A stretch of 64,000 nt of DNA from CAYSEW01 sp964430245 (lineage in GTDB: Bacteria > Bacteroidota > Bacteroidia > Flavobacteriales_D > Parvicellaceae). The DNA is taken from assembly GCA_964430245.1 (NCBI GenBank), contig CAYSEW010000003.1, forward strand, positions 62,001-126,000, read 5' to 3'. Both the position numbers and the translations under genes were made by a program. The notes beneath the pieces were generated by a model. The model searched no databases. It saw only the letters and a program-made list of their open reading frames with translations, and was not told where the DNA came from. Each line of letters begins with the position of its first letter. Position 1 is the first letter of the stretch. Positions 26,266-33,962 of this stretch are shown here, piece by piece.

Positions 26266-28884
26266 ATGAAAATACTGGAAATCAAGGCAATGAGAGGCCC
26301 AAATTATTGGTCAATCAGAAGACATAAATTAATTGTTATGGTTCTAGATTTAGAGGACCTAGAACAAAAACCAACCAACAAAATAGATGGTTTTCTTGAT
26401 AGATTAAAGGAAATGTTTCCAGGAATGTATGAGCACAGATGTTCTATTGGAGCACCTGGAGGATTCTTTCAAAGAGTTAAGGATGGAACATGGATGGGAC
26501 ATGTAATTGAACATATTGCTTTGGAAATACAAAGCTTAGCAGGAATGGAAGTAGGTTTTGGCAGAACTAGAACCTATGGTAAAGAAGGTGTCTATTTTGT
26601 TGTATTTGATTACATAGAAGAAAAGGTAGGTAGATATGCTGCAAAAGCTGCCTTTAGAATTGCTGAAGCACTTATTAATGGTGAAAGGTATGACCTTGAA
26701 GAAGACATTCAAGAGATGCGTGAAATTAGACAATATGAAGGCCTTGGACCTAGCACTGCTTCTATTATCGCTGAAGCTGAATCAAGAAATATTCCTTGGC
26801 TTAGATTAAATAAATATTCTCTCTGTCAGCTTGGGTATGGATCTAATCAAAAAAGAATTCAGGCTACTGTTACTAGTCAAACTAGCAGTATAGGTGTTGA
26901 ATTAGCATGTGATAAAGATGACACAAAGCATTTACTTGAGCAAGCAGAAGTTCCAATCCCAGATGGTGATATAATTAGAACTGAAAGAGGTCTTAAAGAA
27001 GTTATAGAAGATATTGGCTACCCAATAGTGATTAAGCCTGTGAATGGTAATCACGGTAGAGGCATTACTACTAATATTAATAACATTGATGAAGCAATAA
27101 TAGCTTTTTCAGCAGCTAAGGAAGTCTCAAGACTTGTAATAGTAGAAAAATACATAACAGGAGAAGATTTTAGAATACTAGTGATTAACAATCAATTTGT
27201 TGCTGCAGCAAAAAGGTCTCCAGCCCATGTAATTGGAGATGGAAAATCAACTATACAACAACTTATTGACAAAGTAAATGAGGATCCAAGAAGAGGTTTT
27301 GGGCATGAAAAAGTATTAACTAAAATAGAAGTTAACAACCTTACATTAGAGATTCTTAAAGAGGAGAATTTAACACCTGATTCTATTGTTAAAAAGGATG
27401 AATATGTAAAGCTTAAAAACACAGCTAATTTAAGTACTGGAGGAACTGCAGAAGATGTTACAGATATGGTACACCCATCAAACATCTTTATGGCTGAAAG
27501 GATTTCTAAAATAATAGACCTTGACATCTGCGGAATTGACATTATGGCTGATACGCTAACTGAACCCATTTCAAATACTGGTGGAGCAGTTTTAGAAGTT
27601 AATGCAGGTCCAGGATTTAGAATGCATCTTCAACCCTCTTCTGGACTACCTAGAAATGTTGCTGCTAATGTAGTTGACATGCTTTTCCCTCCAGGTGAAA
27701 ACTCAACAATACCAATTATTGCTGTAACTGGCACCAATGGTAAAACTACTACTACTCGTTTAATAGCTCATATAGCAAAAATGAAAGGTAAAAAAGTGGG
27801 TTACACCACTACTGATGGAGTATATATTCAAAATAGATTATTAATGACTGGTGACTGCACAGGTCCTGCAAGTGCAGAATTTGTCCTTAAAGATCCTACA
27901 GTAAATTATGCAGTATTAGAATCTGCAAGAGGTGGGCTTTTAAGAGCTGGTCTAGGTTTTAAAAAATGTGACATTGGTGTTGTCACTAATGTTGCTGGTG
28001 ATCATCTTGGTCTAAAAGGTATTCACACAATAGAACAATTAGCCAAAGTAAAAGGGGTAATCCCTGAAACTGTAAAACCAGATGGTTATGCTGTTTTAAA
28101 TGCCGATGACGACCTTGTTTTTGCTATGGCAAATAACTTAGAATGTAATTTTGCTTTATTCTCCATGGATGAAAACAACCCAAGAATAAAAAGACATTTC
28201 AAAAGAGGTGGGATTTCTGCTATCTATGAAAACGGATACATCACAATATGTAAAGGAGAATGGAAAATGAGAGTATCTAAAGTAGTAAATGTTCCTCTTA
28301 CAATGGGTGGAAAAGCTAGCTTTATGATACAAAATGTACTTGCTGCAGTTCTTGCCTGCTATTTAGATGGATTTAAAATAGAAGATATTAAAGTAGCTAT
28401 TGAGTCTTTTATACCCTCACCTTCACAAACACCTGGTAGATTAAATATGTTCAATTTTAAGAATTTTAAAGTTTTACTTGATTACGCTCATAACCCAGCA
28501 GGTTTCAGAGCTATTAAAGCTTATGTAGATCAAATACAGGCTTCTAAAAAAGTGGGAATTGTCGCAGGAGTTGGAGATAGAAGAAAAGAAGATAATAATG
28601 AGCTAGGTGCAATTGCTGCAGAAATGTTTGATGAGATCATTATTAGACAGGACAGAAACCTTAGAGGTAAGAATGAAACAGAACTTATTGATGAAATTCA
28701 CAATGGAATTAAATCTGTTAATCCTAATAAAAAAGTTGACATTATACGCTCAGAAAAAGAAGCAATTATACATGCTATAAAAAATGCGAAAAAAGACTCA
28801 TTGGTTATTGTAAGTAGTGACGTAGTTCCTGATGCACTAAACCTAGTGATGAAGCTTAAAGAAAAAGAAAGAGTTAAAGAATAA
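26266..28884 (+). CDS. cphA: Cyanophycin synthetase
   Basis: An 872-residue cytoplasmic enzyme that builds cyanophycin by adding Asp to the backbone and Arg to each Asp side chain, using ATP. Three parts are seen: an N-terminal domain (1-160), an ATP-grasp domain (about 200-475, with YPIVIKPVNGNHGRGI and VLEVNAGPGFRMH), and a Mur-ligase-like domain (about 480-872) with the P-loop VTGTNGKTTTT and LDYAHNPAGF. The N-domain holds HVIEH (79-83), an inverted metallopeptidase HxxEH motif; in a characterised synthetase the N-domain can trim polymer to create primers. Length is typical (870-900), so the gene looks complete. cphB is divergent upstream; the next gene downstream is convergent. Confidence 0.97.
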   Translation: MKILEIKAMRGPNYWSIRRHKLIVMVLDLEDLEQKPTNKIDGFLDRLKEMFPGMYEHRCSIGAPGGFFQRVKDGTWMGHVIEHIALEIQSLAGMEVGFGRTRTYGKEGVYFVVFDYIEEKVGRYAAKAAFRIAEALINGERYDLEEDIQEMREIRQYEGLGPSTASIIAEAESRNIPWLRLNKYSLCQLGYGSNQKRIQATVTSQTSSIGVELACDKDDTKHLLEQAEVPIPDGDIIRTERGLKEVIEDIGYPIVIKPVNGNHGRGITTNINNIDEAIIAFSAAKEVSRLVIVEKYITGEDFRILVINNQFVAAAKRSPAHVIGDGKSTIQQLIDKVNEDPRRGFGHEKVLTKIEVNNLTLEILKEENLTPDSIVKKDEYVKLKNTANLSTGGTAEDVTDMVHPSNIFMAERISKIIDLDICGIDIMADTLTEPISNTGGAVLEVNAGPGFRMHLQPSSGLPRNVAANVVDMLFPPGENSTIPIIAVTGTNGKTTTTRLIAHIAKMKGKKVGYTTTDGVYIQNRLLMTGDCTGPASAEFVLKDPTVNYAVLESARGGLLRAGLGFKKCDIGVVTNVAGDHLGLKGIHTIEQLAKVKGVIPETVKPDGYAVLNADDDLVFAMANNLECNFALFSMDENNPRIKRHFKRGGISAIYENGYITICKGEWKMRVSKVVNVPLTMGGKASFMIQNVLAAVLACYLDGFKIEDIKVAIESFIPSPSQTPGRLNMFNFKNFKVLLDYAHNPAGFRAIKAYVDQIQASKKVGIVAGVGDRRKEDNNELGAIAAEMFDEIIIRQDRNLRGKNETELIDEIHNGIKSVNPNKKVDIIRSEKEAIIHAIKNAKKDSLVIVSSDVVPDALNLVMKLKEKERVKE

Positions 28885-28889
28885 TAAAT

Positions 28890-30239
28890 TTATTTGTAAA
28901 GTACAGGAGTTACCTCTTTTTCAGTAAAAAAGATACCATACTCCTCAAGTTCTTTTAATATTGGAAGATATATTTCTTTTTGTATTGGCAAATGAACACC
29001 TTTAAGTGTTATTTTTTTATTTAATATCATTTTAGCACATATAGCGACAGGTAAACCAACTGTATCGCTCATAGCAGTATAGGTTTGATCTTTGCCAATA
29101 TAAGTCATGTAAGAGCGTATTTCTTTTTCTTCTCCATTAAGCTTAAAGTTTAGTTTGTGCCACATGACTATCATGTCTTTATCCTCTGGTTCTAACGTCC
29201 ATTTATCTTCTAGAATTTTCTGTAAAATTTGGGCTGGAGTAGCATTTTTTAATCCTATTTTTTTATTTTCGAAAATACCTAACCATATTAATTTCTCCCA
29301 TATATAATCATCCTGCTCAATACCAAGTTGGTATCTAAATTTAAGCTCAACAGAATCATGTGAATTATATGATAGAAAAGAATTTATAAAATCTCTATTT
29401 GTCATCTCCTCAGACCCTTCAACCACATATGAATCATCTGTTAACCCTAATTTTACAAAAACATTCCATGCTCGGCAAAAGCCGATCTTTCTTAGTGTCC
29501 CCCTAAATATAGTTGGGATATTTTCTAGACCATATATAGAGCGATATCTTAAGGAATCTCTATTGGCATAACCCTCAAATTTTCCATAACCTTCAATTTC
29601 AATAATTTCAGTCCTTCTGAAGAGATTATGATAAGGAATATATTTGTACTGCCCTTCCTGAATAAATTTTGCAGCTCCACCCTGTCCTGCTAAAACTACA
29701 TTTCTTGGATTCCATGTAAATTTGTAATTCCATGGATTATTATCACTTTCAGGAGCAATTAATCCACCTGTAAAAGATTCAAAACCCTTAATACATCCAC
29801 CAGCATCTTCAATTTCATCTAAAACTTTCATAGCTGACATATGATCAATTCCTGGATCTAACCCCATCTCATTCATAGCAATTATACCAGCACTTAAAAC
29901 TTCATCGTTTAATGCTTTCATTTCATCTGTAATATAACTTGGAGTGATCACATCTGTTTTAAAAGCGATACAATCTTTAACAACTTCCATGTGAAATCTT
30001 GCAGGAAGCATTGAAATAACAATGTCCGCATTTTTAATCTCATTAGCCCTGTCTTCAGAGTTTAGTGCATCAAAAACAAACGCTTCTCCATTTGGATGAC
30101 CACTAACCTTTTCCTTTGCAGTAGCTAAATCCATATCCCCCACTCTAACTTTCCATTGCTGTTCATTTGAATGATCCAAAAAATATTTAATCATTGTAGA
30201 CGAACTTCTTCCCGCTCCAATTACAAGTATGTTTTTCAT
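28890..30239 (-). CDS. Saccharopine dehydrogenase family protein
   Basis: A 449-residue oxidoreductase with an N-terminal Rossmann fold (VIGAGRSSSTMIKYFL, residues 5-20), then the family's catalytic domain with SMLPARFH, MNEMGLDPGIDHMSA and FESFTGGLIAPES. The last two blocks are typical of Lys9-type saccharopine dehydrogenases, which act in lysine breakdown or synthesis. The C-terminus carries DTVGLPVAICAKMIL. The gene is convergent with cphA, five bases apart. In this context it may feed lysine-derived amino groups to glutamate, but a direct link with cyanophycin is only a guess. No lysine-ketoglutarate reductase gene lies nearby. Confidence 0.88.
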   Translation of the reverse strand: MKNILVIGAGRSSSTMIKYFLDHSNEQQWKVRVGDMDLATAKEKVSGHPNGEAFVFDALNSEDRANEIKNADIVISMLPARFHMEVVKDCIAFKTDVITPSYITDEMKALNDEVLSAGIIAMNEMGLDPGIDHMSAMKVLDEIEDAGGCIKGFESFTGGLIAPESDNNPWNYKFTWNPRNVVLAGQGGAAKFIQEGQYKYIPYHNLFRRTEIIEIEGYGKFEGYANRDSLRYRSIYGLENIPTIFRGTLRKIGFCRAWNVFVKLGLTDDSYVVEGSEEMTNRDFINSFLSYNSHDSVELKFRYQLGIEQDDYIWEKLIWLGIFENKKIGLKNATPAQILQKILEDKWTLEPEDKDMIVMWHKLNFKLNGEEKEIRSYMTYIGKDQTYTAMSDTVGLPVAICAKMILNKKITLKGVHLPIQKEIYLPILKELEEYGIFFTEKEVTPVLYK

Positions 30240-30311
30240 GATAGTTTAAATTAATTAAGCACAAATCAAATCATTTTTTTTCACAACTAACAATTCATTT
30301 TAAAGAATATT

Positions 30312-30327
30312 TGGCACGTGTTTCGCA
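30312..30327 (+). promoter_or_regulatory. Probable sigma-54 promoter
   Basis: TGGCACG (30312-30318), four bases, then TCGCA (30323-30327) matches the RpoN consensus TGGCACG-N4-TTGCA with one mismatch. The GG and GC dinucleotides are spaced as required for the -24/-12 elements. The -12 part lies within a perfect hairpin TTTCGC-ATA-GCGAAA (30321-30335), which could be an operator. Transcription would begin about 25 bases before the gene at 30365. It is the only match I noticed between genes in the window. Confidence 0.6.
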
Positions 30328-30364
30328 TAGCGAAAAACAAATATTACTTTTATCCTAATTTATT

Positions 30365-31171
30365 ATGACAATGAATCTAAACATAATTCCTTTTGTAATA
30401 TTCTACTTAATTAATTTCATAGGTCTATCTCAAGATCTATATAATAATCTTATTATAAAATCAGAGGATTCTACTCATTTCATAATAACAATCAATGATT
30501 TCCAACAAAACTTAAATCCTAATTGTAACATTAAGGTCACACATATATACGATCAATCTATATCCTTACAAATAAAAATTATCGACTCAACAAATCAAAC
30601 TATTGAAAAACAGATCTTTTTTGAGAAAAAAGAAATGGAAACAAACGCTAAGCTGATTAAAAAAGGAGATGATTATAAGTTTAGATTTATTGGAGAAGTT
30701 AATCTAGGACAATCTGCTATTGATAGTACGCAATTAATTATTTCTTATAATGAGAATGAAAAAACTATTAATAGTCTAGATTCTACAGCTATAGTTGAAA
30801 ATATAAACACGGATAGCATTTCTGTAACCAATGACTCAATAATAATAAGCCCTAATATCACATCTTATTCAGGAAAAATTGGTTGTGCTCATTTAGCTGG
30901 ATCAGCTCAAATAATTATTAATGAACTAAACAAAGAAATATTTTCGACTCAAAAATTAGAATTAGCTAAAAGCAAGATTCAAAAAAACTGTTTTCTTTCT
31001 GATGATATTGGAAAAATTATAAGTGTGTTTGAATTTGATGACCTTAAATTAGAGTTGGCAAAATTTTCTTACAACTATACTTTTGATATTGAAAACTATA
31101 ATGTAGTCATTCAATTATTAGATTTCAATACCTCAAAAAAATCATTATCTGACTATATAAAGCAATTATGA
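30365..31171 (+). CDS. Exported protein with C-terminal DUF4476 domain
   Basis: A 268-residue protein of unknown function. A hydrophobic N-terminus (about 5-22, ending GLSQ) looks like a signal peptide. Residues about 25-120 form a beta-rich domain. The C-terminal 90 residues match DUF4476 by pattern: KSKIQKNCFLSDDIGKII, then FEFDDLKLELAKFSYNYTFD and a final block ending in SLSDYIKQL. DUF4476 occurs mostly in Bacteroidota and has no known activity. The middle region (125-165) is low in complexity and rich in Ser, Thr, Asn and Ile. It follows a probable sigma-54 promoter and overlaps the DUF423 gene by four bases (ATGA), so the two are coupled. Confidence 0.75.
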   Translation: MTMNLNIIPFVIFYLINFIGLSQDLYNNLIIKSEDSTHFIITINDFQQNLNPNCNIKVTHIYDQSISLQIKIIDSTNQTIEKQIFFEKKEMETNAKLIKKGDDYKFRFIGEVNLGQSAIDSTQLIISYNENEKTINSLDSTAIVENINTDSISVTNDSIIISPNITSYSGKIGCAHLAGSAQIIINELNKEIFSTQKLELAKSKIQKNCFLSDDIGKIISVFEFDDLKLELAKFSYNYTFDIENYNVVIQLLDFNTSKKSLSDYIKQL

Positions 31172-31566
31172 AGTTGAATTATTGGGCAAGTTTAAGTGCA
31201 ATTATTATTGCAATTGGAATAGGTGCAGGTGCTATTGGAGCTCACACACTAGAGAATGTTTTAAATCATGAACAGCTCACGATATGGAATAAAGCTGTGT
31301 TTTACCATCTTATTCATGGACTAGGAATATTGATTATAACTATTATTGCCAAGCTCTACATCAACATCAATTTTAATTGGTGCATTTACCTTCTTTTAAT
31401 TGGAATCGTTTTCTTCAGTGGTTCACTTTATTTAATTGCACTTAACAATGGATTATTTGGAGAAATTCAGCTCTTAAAAAAAATATTGATTCCTATCACA
31501 CCCATTGGTGGCATCTGTTTTATATCTGGGTGGATACTATTGGCAATTAAACTTAAAAATACCTAA
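31168..31566 (+). CDS. DUF423 family membrane protein
   Basis: A 132-residue integral membrane protein with four hydrophobic segments (about 5-25, 42-64, 70-90, 105-127). Family marks of DUF423 (YgdD-like) are the N-terminal GAIGAHTLE, WNKAVFYHLIHGLGI, and a C-terminal PIGGICFISGWILLA. Function is unknown in all bacteria. It overlaps the DUF4476 gene by four bases and should be expressed from the same promoter. Confidence 0.88.
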   Translation: MKLNYWASLSAIIIAIGIGAGAIGAHTLENVLNHEQLTIWNKAVFYHLIHGLGILIITIIAKLYININFNWCIYLLLIGIVFFSGSLYLIALNNGLFGEIQLLKKILIPITPIGGICFISGWILLAIKLKNT

Positions 31567-31575
31567 AAAAAGGTA

Positions 31576-31606
31576 TTGTAAGATCTATCTTCTCATTTTA
31601 GATTTG
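31576..31606 (+). promoter_or_regulatory. Promoter for the porin-FMN-membrane protein genes (TTG-N20-TAGATTTG)
   Basis: A -33 TTG (31576-31578) and a -7 TAGATTTG (31599-31606) are separated by 20 bases, fitting the Bacteroidota consensus. The box lies 34 bases before the porin ATG. The three genes downstream are on the same strand with gaps of 9 and 15 bases and are probably one operon from this promoter. Confidence 0.65.
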
Positions 31607-31640
31607 CAGTATGATTTTAAACTTATAATTAAAAATCAAA

Positions 31641-32843
31641 ATGAAATTTAAATCAATTTTAGTAGCTATAGTTTTTGGGTCTAGCATTAATGCTCAGGTT
31701 ACAGGAACAAATTCCAATACTAACGAACCCATGAATACAGCTCAAAACATCATCTCTGGTAATGGTGGAAAGATAACTGTATCTGGATATGGTCAAATAG
31801 ACTATAATCAGCAATTTGCAGATTCTGTTAGACATAATGGAAAAATGGATGTCCATAGATTAATTACCTTTTTTGGATATCAGTTTGGAGAGAAAACTTT
31901 TTTTGTTACTGAAATTGAAATGGAGCATGTAAAAGAATTATATGTAGAGCAAGCATTTGTTCAGCACAATATCAATCAATTCTTAAATTTTAGAGCAGGT
32001 TTATTACTAATTCCTATGGGAATAGTAAATGAATATCATGAACCTACCACATTCAATGGCGTTGAAAGACCCAATATAGACGGAAAGATAATTCCTACAA
32101 CTTGGAGGGAAATGGGTTTTGGTTTTTCAGGAAAATTCAATGCTGCCTCATTAAAATATCAGCTATACCTAGTCAACGGTTTCCTTAGTTATGATGGAGA
32201 GGGGAAATTGAGAGGGACAGATGGTTTTAGAAAAGGAAGGCAAAAAGGAGCAGAATCAATTTTTAGTTTCCCCAACCTATCATCTAAAATTGATTACTAT
32301 GGAATTAAAGGATTGAAATTAGGCTTATCTGGGTATTTTGGAAAATCACAATCTACTGCCTATGAAGGATTAAACTACGATAATGAAGCAGCCGTTTCTC
32401 ATGCAGATTCAACAATTGTCGGAACTTCTATGATTGGATTAGATTTTAGGTACAAGGTCAAAGGGTTCCAAGCTAGAGGACAAGTGATCTATGCTAACAA
32501 TTCAAATGTGAAAGCTTATAATTCATTAACTGGAAAAGATCTTGGTGAAGAATTCTTTGGATATTATATAGAAGCCGGATACGATGTTTTTAGATTTTTC
32601 AAAAAAGACCTTAATCTTGAACTTAATCTATTTGCTCGTTATGAAAACTATGACACTCATCACAAGGTTTATTCTGAAATGGATCAAAACCTAAGCTTTG
32701 ACAGAACCGACATTACTGTAGGAGCAGGATTAAAACTAGCCAATGGCGCTGTTCTTAAAATAGATTATCAACGATTTACAGATTTAGATATCAATACTGC
32801 TGAAAGAAACCAGATCAATGCTGGTGTTGCTGTATGGTTTTAA
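31641..32843 (+). CDS. Porin-like outer membrane beta-barrel protein
   Basis: A 400-residue outer membrane protein. The signal peptide is about residues 1-18 (ending INAQ). The rest is a run of amphipathic beta strands from VSGYGQIDYNQQF to a C-terminal strand that ends in Phe (INAGVAVWF), a usual end for outer membrane barrels. The segment FRAGLLLIPMGIVNEYHEP resembles phosphate-selective-porin-like (OprP/O) barrels, in which a loop of this kind enters the pore. It is the first gene of a probable operon with an FMN-binding protein and a small membrane protein. Substrate is unknown; the context hints at metal or redox chemistry, but this is inference. Confidence 0.8.
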   Translation: MKFKSILVAIVFGSSINAQVTGTNSNTNEPMNTAQNIISGNGGKITVSGYGQIDYNQQFADSVRHNGKMDVHRLITFFGYQFGEKTFFVTEIEMEHVKELYVEQAFVQHNINQFLNFRAGLLLIPMGIVNEYHEPTTFNGVERPNIDGKIIPTTWREMGFGFSGKFNAASLKYQLYLVNGFLSYDGEGKLRGTDGFRKGRQKGAESIFSFPNLSSKIDYYGIKGLKLGLSGYFGKSQSTAYEGLNYDNEAAVSHADSTIVGTSMIGLDFRYKVKGFQARGQVIYANNSNVKAYNSLTGKDLGEEFFGYYIEAGYDVFRFFKKDLNLELNLFARYENYDTHHKVYSEMDQNLSFDRTDITVGAGLKLANGAVLKIDYQRFTDLDINTAERNQINAGVAVWF

Positions 32844-32852
32844 TAAAATAAT

Positions 32853-33389
32853 ATGAAAACAATAGCTTTTTGCCTTACACTTTGCCTATTCACTTTTAAC
32901 ACAAGTGACATTGATTGGTTATCGGTAAATGCCAAGAAAAAATTGGATAGAACTATTTCTAAAATATGGAAAGATAAAATCATTTTTAAAAAAGAGATTT
33001 TAATACCAATTGAAGATCAGAAAAAATTAGGATTTAAGGTCAAAGACCAAAGTTTATATGAAATTATTATTGAAGATCAAATTGAAGGTTTTTTATTTAT
33101 AGATTCCAAACGAAGTAAATTTGATTTGTTTGACTACATGGTAGTTCTTAATAAAGATTTAAGCATTAAAAAGGTAAATATCTTAGTTTACAGAGAAGAT
33201 TATGGAGGTGAAATATGTAGCCCAACTTTCCTAAAACAATTTAATGGGAAAAATTACCAGTCAAAATTAAAATTAGGTGAAGATGTTCAGGGAATTTCAG
33301 GTGCAACTATCTCATGCAGACAAAGTATTTCTGGAGTGAAAATTATTACAAAAAAAGCCAAATTACTTCGTGAAAATGGTTATCTATAA
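32853..33389 (+). CDS. Exported FMN-binding domain protein (NqrC/RnfG type)
   Basis: A 178-residue protein with a short hydrophobic N-terminus (1-17) likely to export or anchor it, followed by an FMN-binding domain. Near the C-terminus lies DVQGISGATISCRQSI, which fits the flavinylation motif S-G-A-T; Thr152 is the residue expected to carry covalently bound FMN, attached by an ApbE flavin transferase (not in this window). Such domains carry electrons outside the cytoplasmic membrane, as in Nqr/Rnf complexes and other flavin-based systems. The gene lies 9 bases after the porin gene and 15 before a membrane protein gene, suggesting a membrane-to-envelope electron path. Confidence 0.8.
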   Translation: MKTIAFCLTLCLFTFNTSDIDWLSVNAKKKLDRTISKIWKDKIIFKKEILIPIEDQKKLGFKVKDQSLYEIIIEDQIEGFLFIDSKRSKFDLFDYMVVLNKDLSIKKVNILVYREDYGGEICSPTFLKQFNGKNYQSKLKLGEDVQGISGATISCRQSISGVKIITKKAKLLRENGYL

Positions 33390-33404
33390 ATTGAATTTTT
33401 AAAA

Positions 33405-33962
33405 TTGGATTTTACAACTAAATTAAGAGACCTACCACAATATGTTAGAATATCAATTCTTGCATTTCTTATCACCCTTTCTTTTGGATACTATACTGGT
33501 TTATTGTTTGTAGAAGACACCACACAATTTTCTTCAGAAGGCATTGACCTTAATTACAATGGAAATGAAATTATTTACTCTGAAAATGAATCACTGGAGA
33601 ATGAAGAAATCATATTCAATGAATTCGAAGAGACTGTGGAATTAAATGAACCAATTAAATTTAAAAAATCTGAAAAAGAAATCATTACAATCATTCATAC
33701 TCATGTGCTTTCATTTTCGTTAATATTTTTTGCATTAGGACTTCTATTGTGTTTCACAAAATATCCCATAAGGATCAAAAAATTATTAATTATAGAACCC
33801 TTCCTGTCTATCATATTAACTTTTGGAGGCATCTGGTTATTATGGAAAGATGTAAGCTGGATGAAATATATAGTAATGATTTCAGGAATATTATTAACCA
33901 TAACCTACGTGATCAGCACTCTATTGATCACTTATGAATTGTTTAGAAAAAATAATCAATAA
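33405..33962 (+). CDS. Small multi-pass membrane protein in FMN-protein operon (TTG start)
   Basis: A 185-residue membrane protein that I cannot assign to a named family. Hydrophobic segments are at about 15-35, 95-118, 125-145 and 150-175. A 55-residue loop rich in Glu, Asn and Ser lies after the first segment and should face the periplasm. The second segment contains His-x-His (IIHTHVLSF), which could bind heme or metal; no such cofactor is proven. No ATG is available near the start. TTG at 33405 is the best choice, 15 bases after the stop of the FMN-protein gene in the same frame. By position it is a candidate membrane electron donor for the flavoprotein. The end overlaps convergent bshC by seven bases. 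Confidence 0.65.
   Translation: MDFTTKLRDLPQYVRISILAFLITLSFGYYTGLLFVEDTTQFSSEGIDLNYNGNEIIYSENESLENEEIIFNEFEETVELNEPIKFKKSEKEIITIIHTHVLSFSLIFFALGLLLCFTKYPIRIKKLLIIEPFLSIILTFGGIWLLWKDVSWMKYIVMISGILLTITYVISTLLITYELFRKNNQ

Noticed and set aside
30321..30335. Hairpin TTTCGC-ATA-GCGAAA as a terminator for the saccharopine dehydrogenase region
   Set aside because: It lies upstream of the start of that minus-strand gene, has no T run, and overlaps a sigma-54-like promoter, so an operator is more likely.
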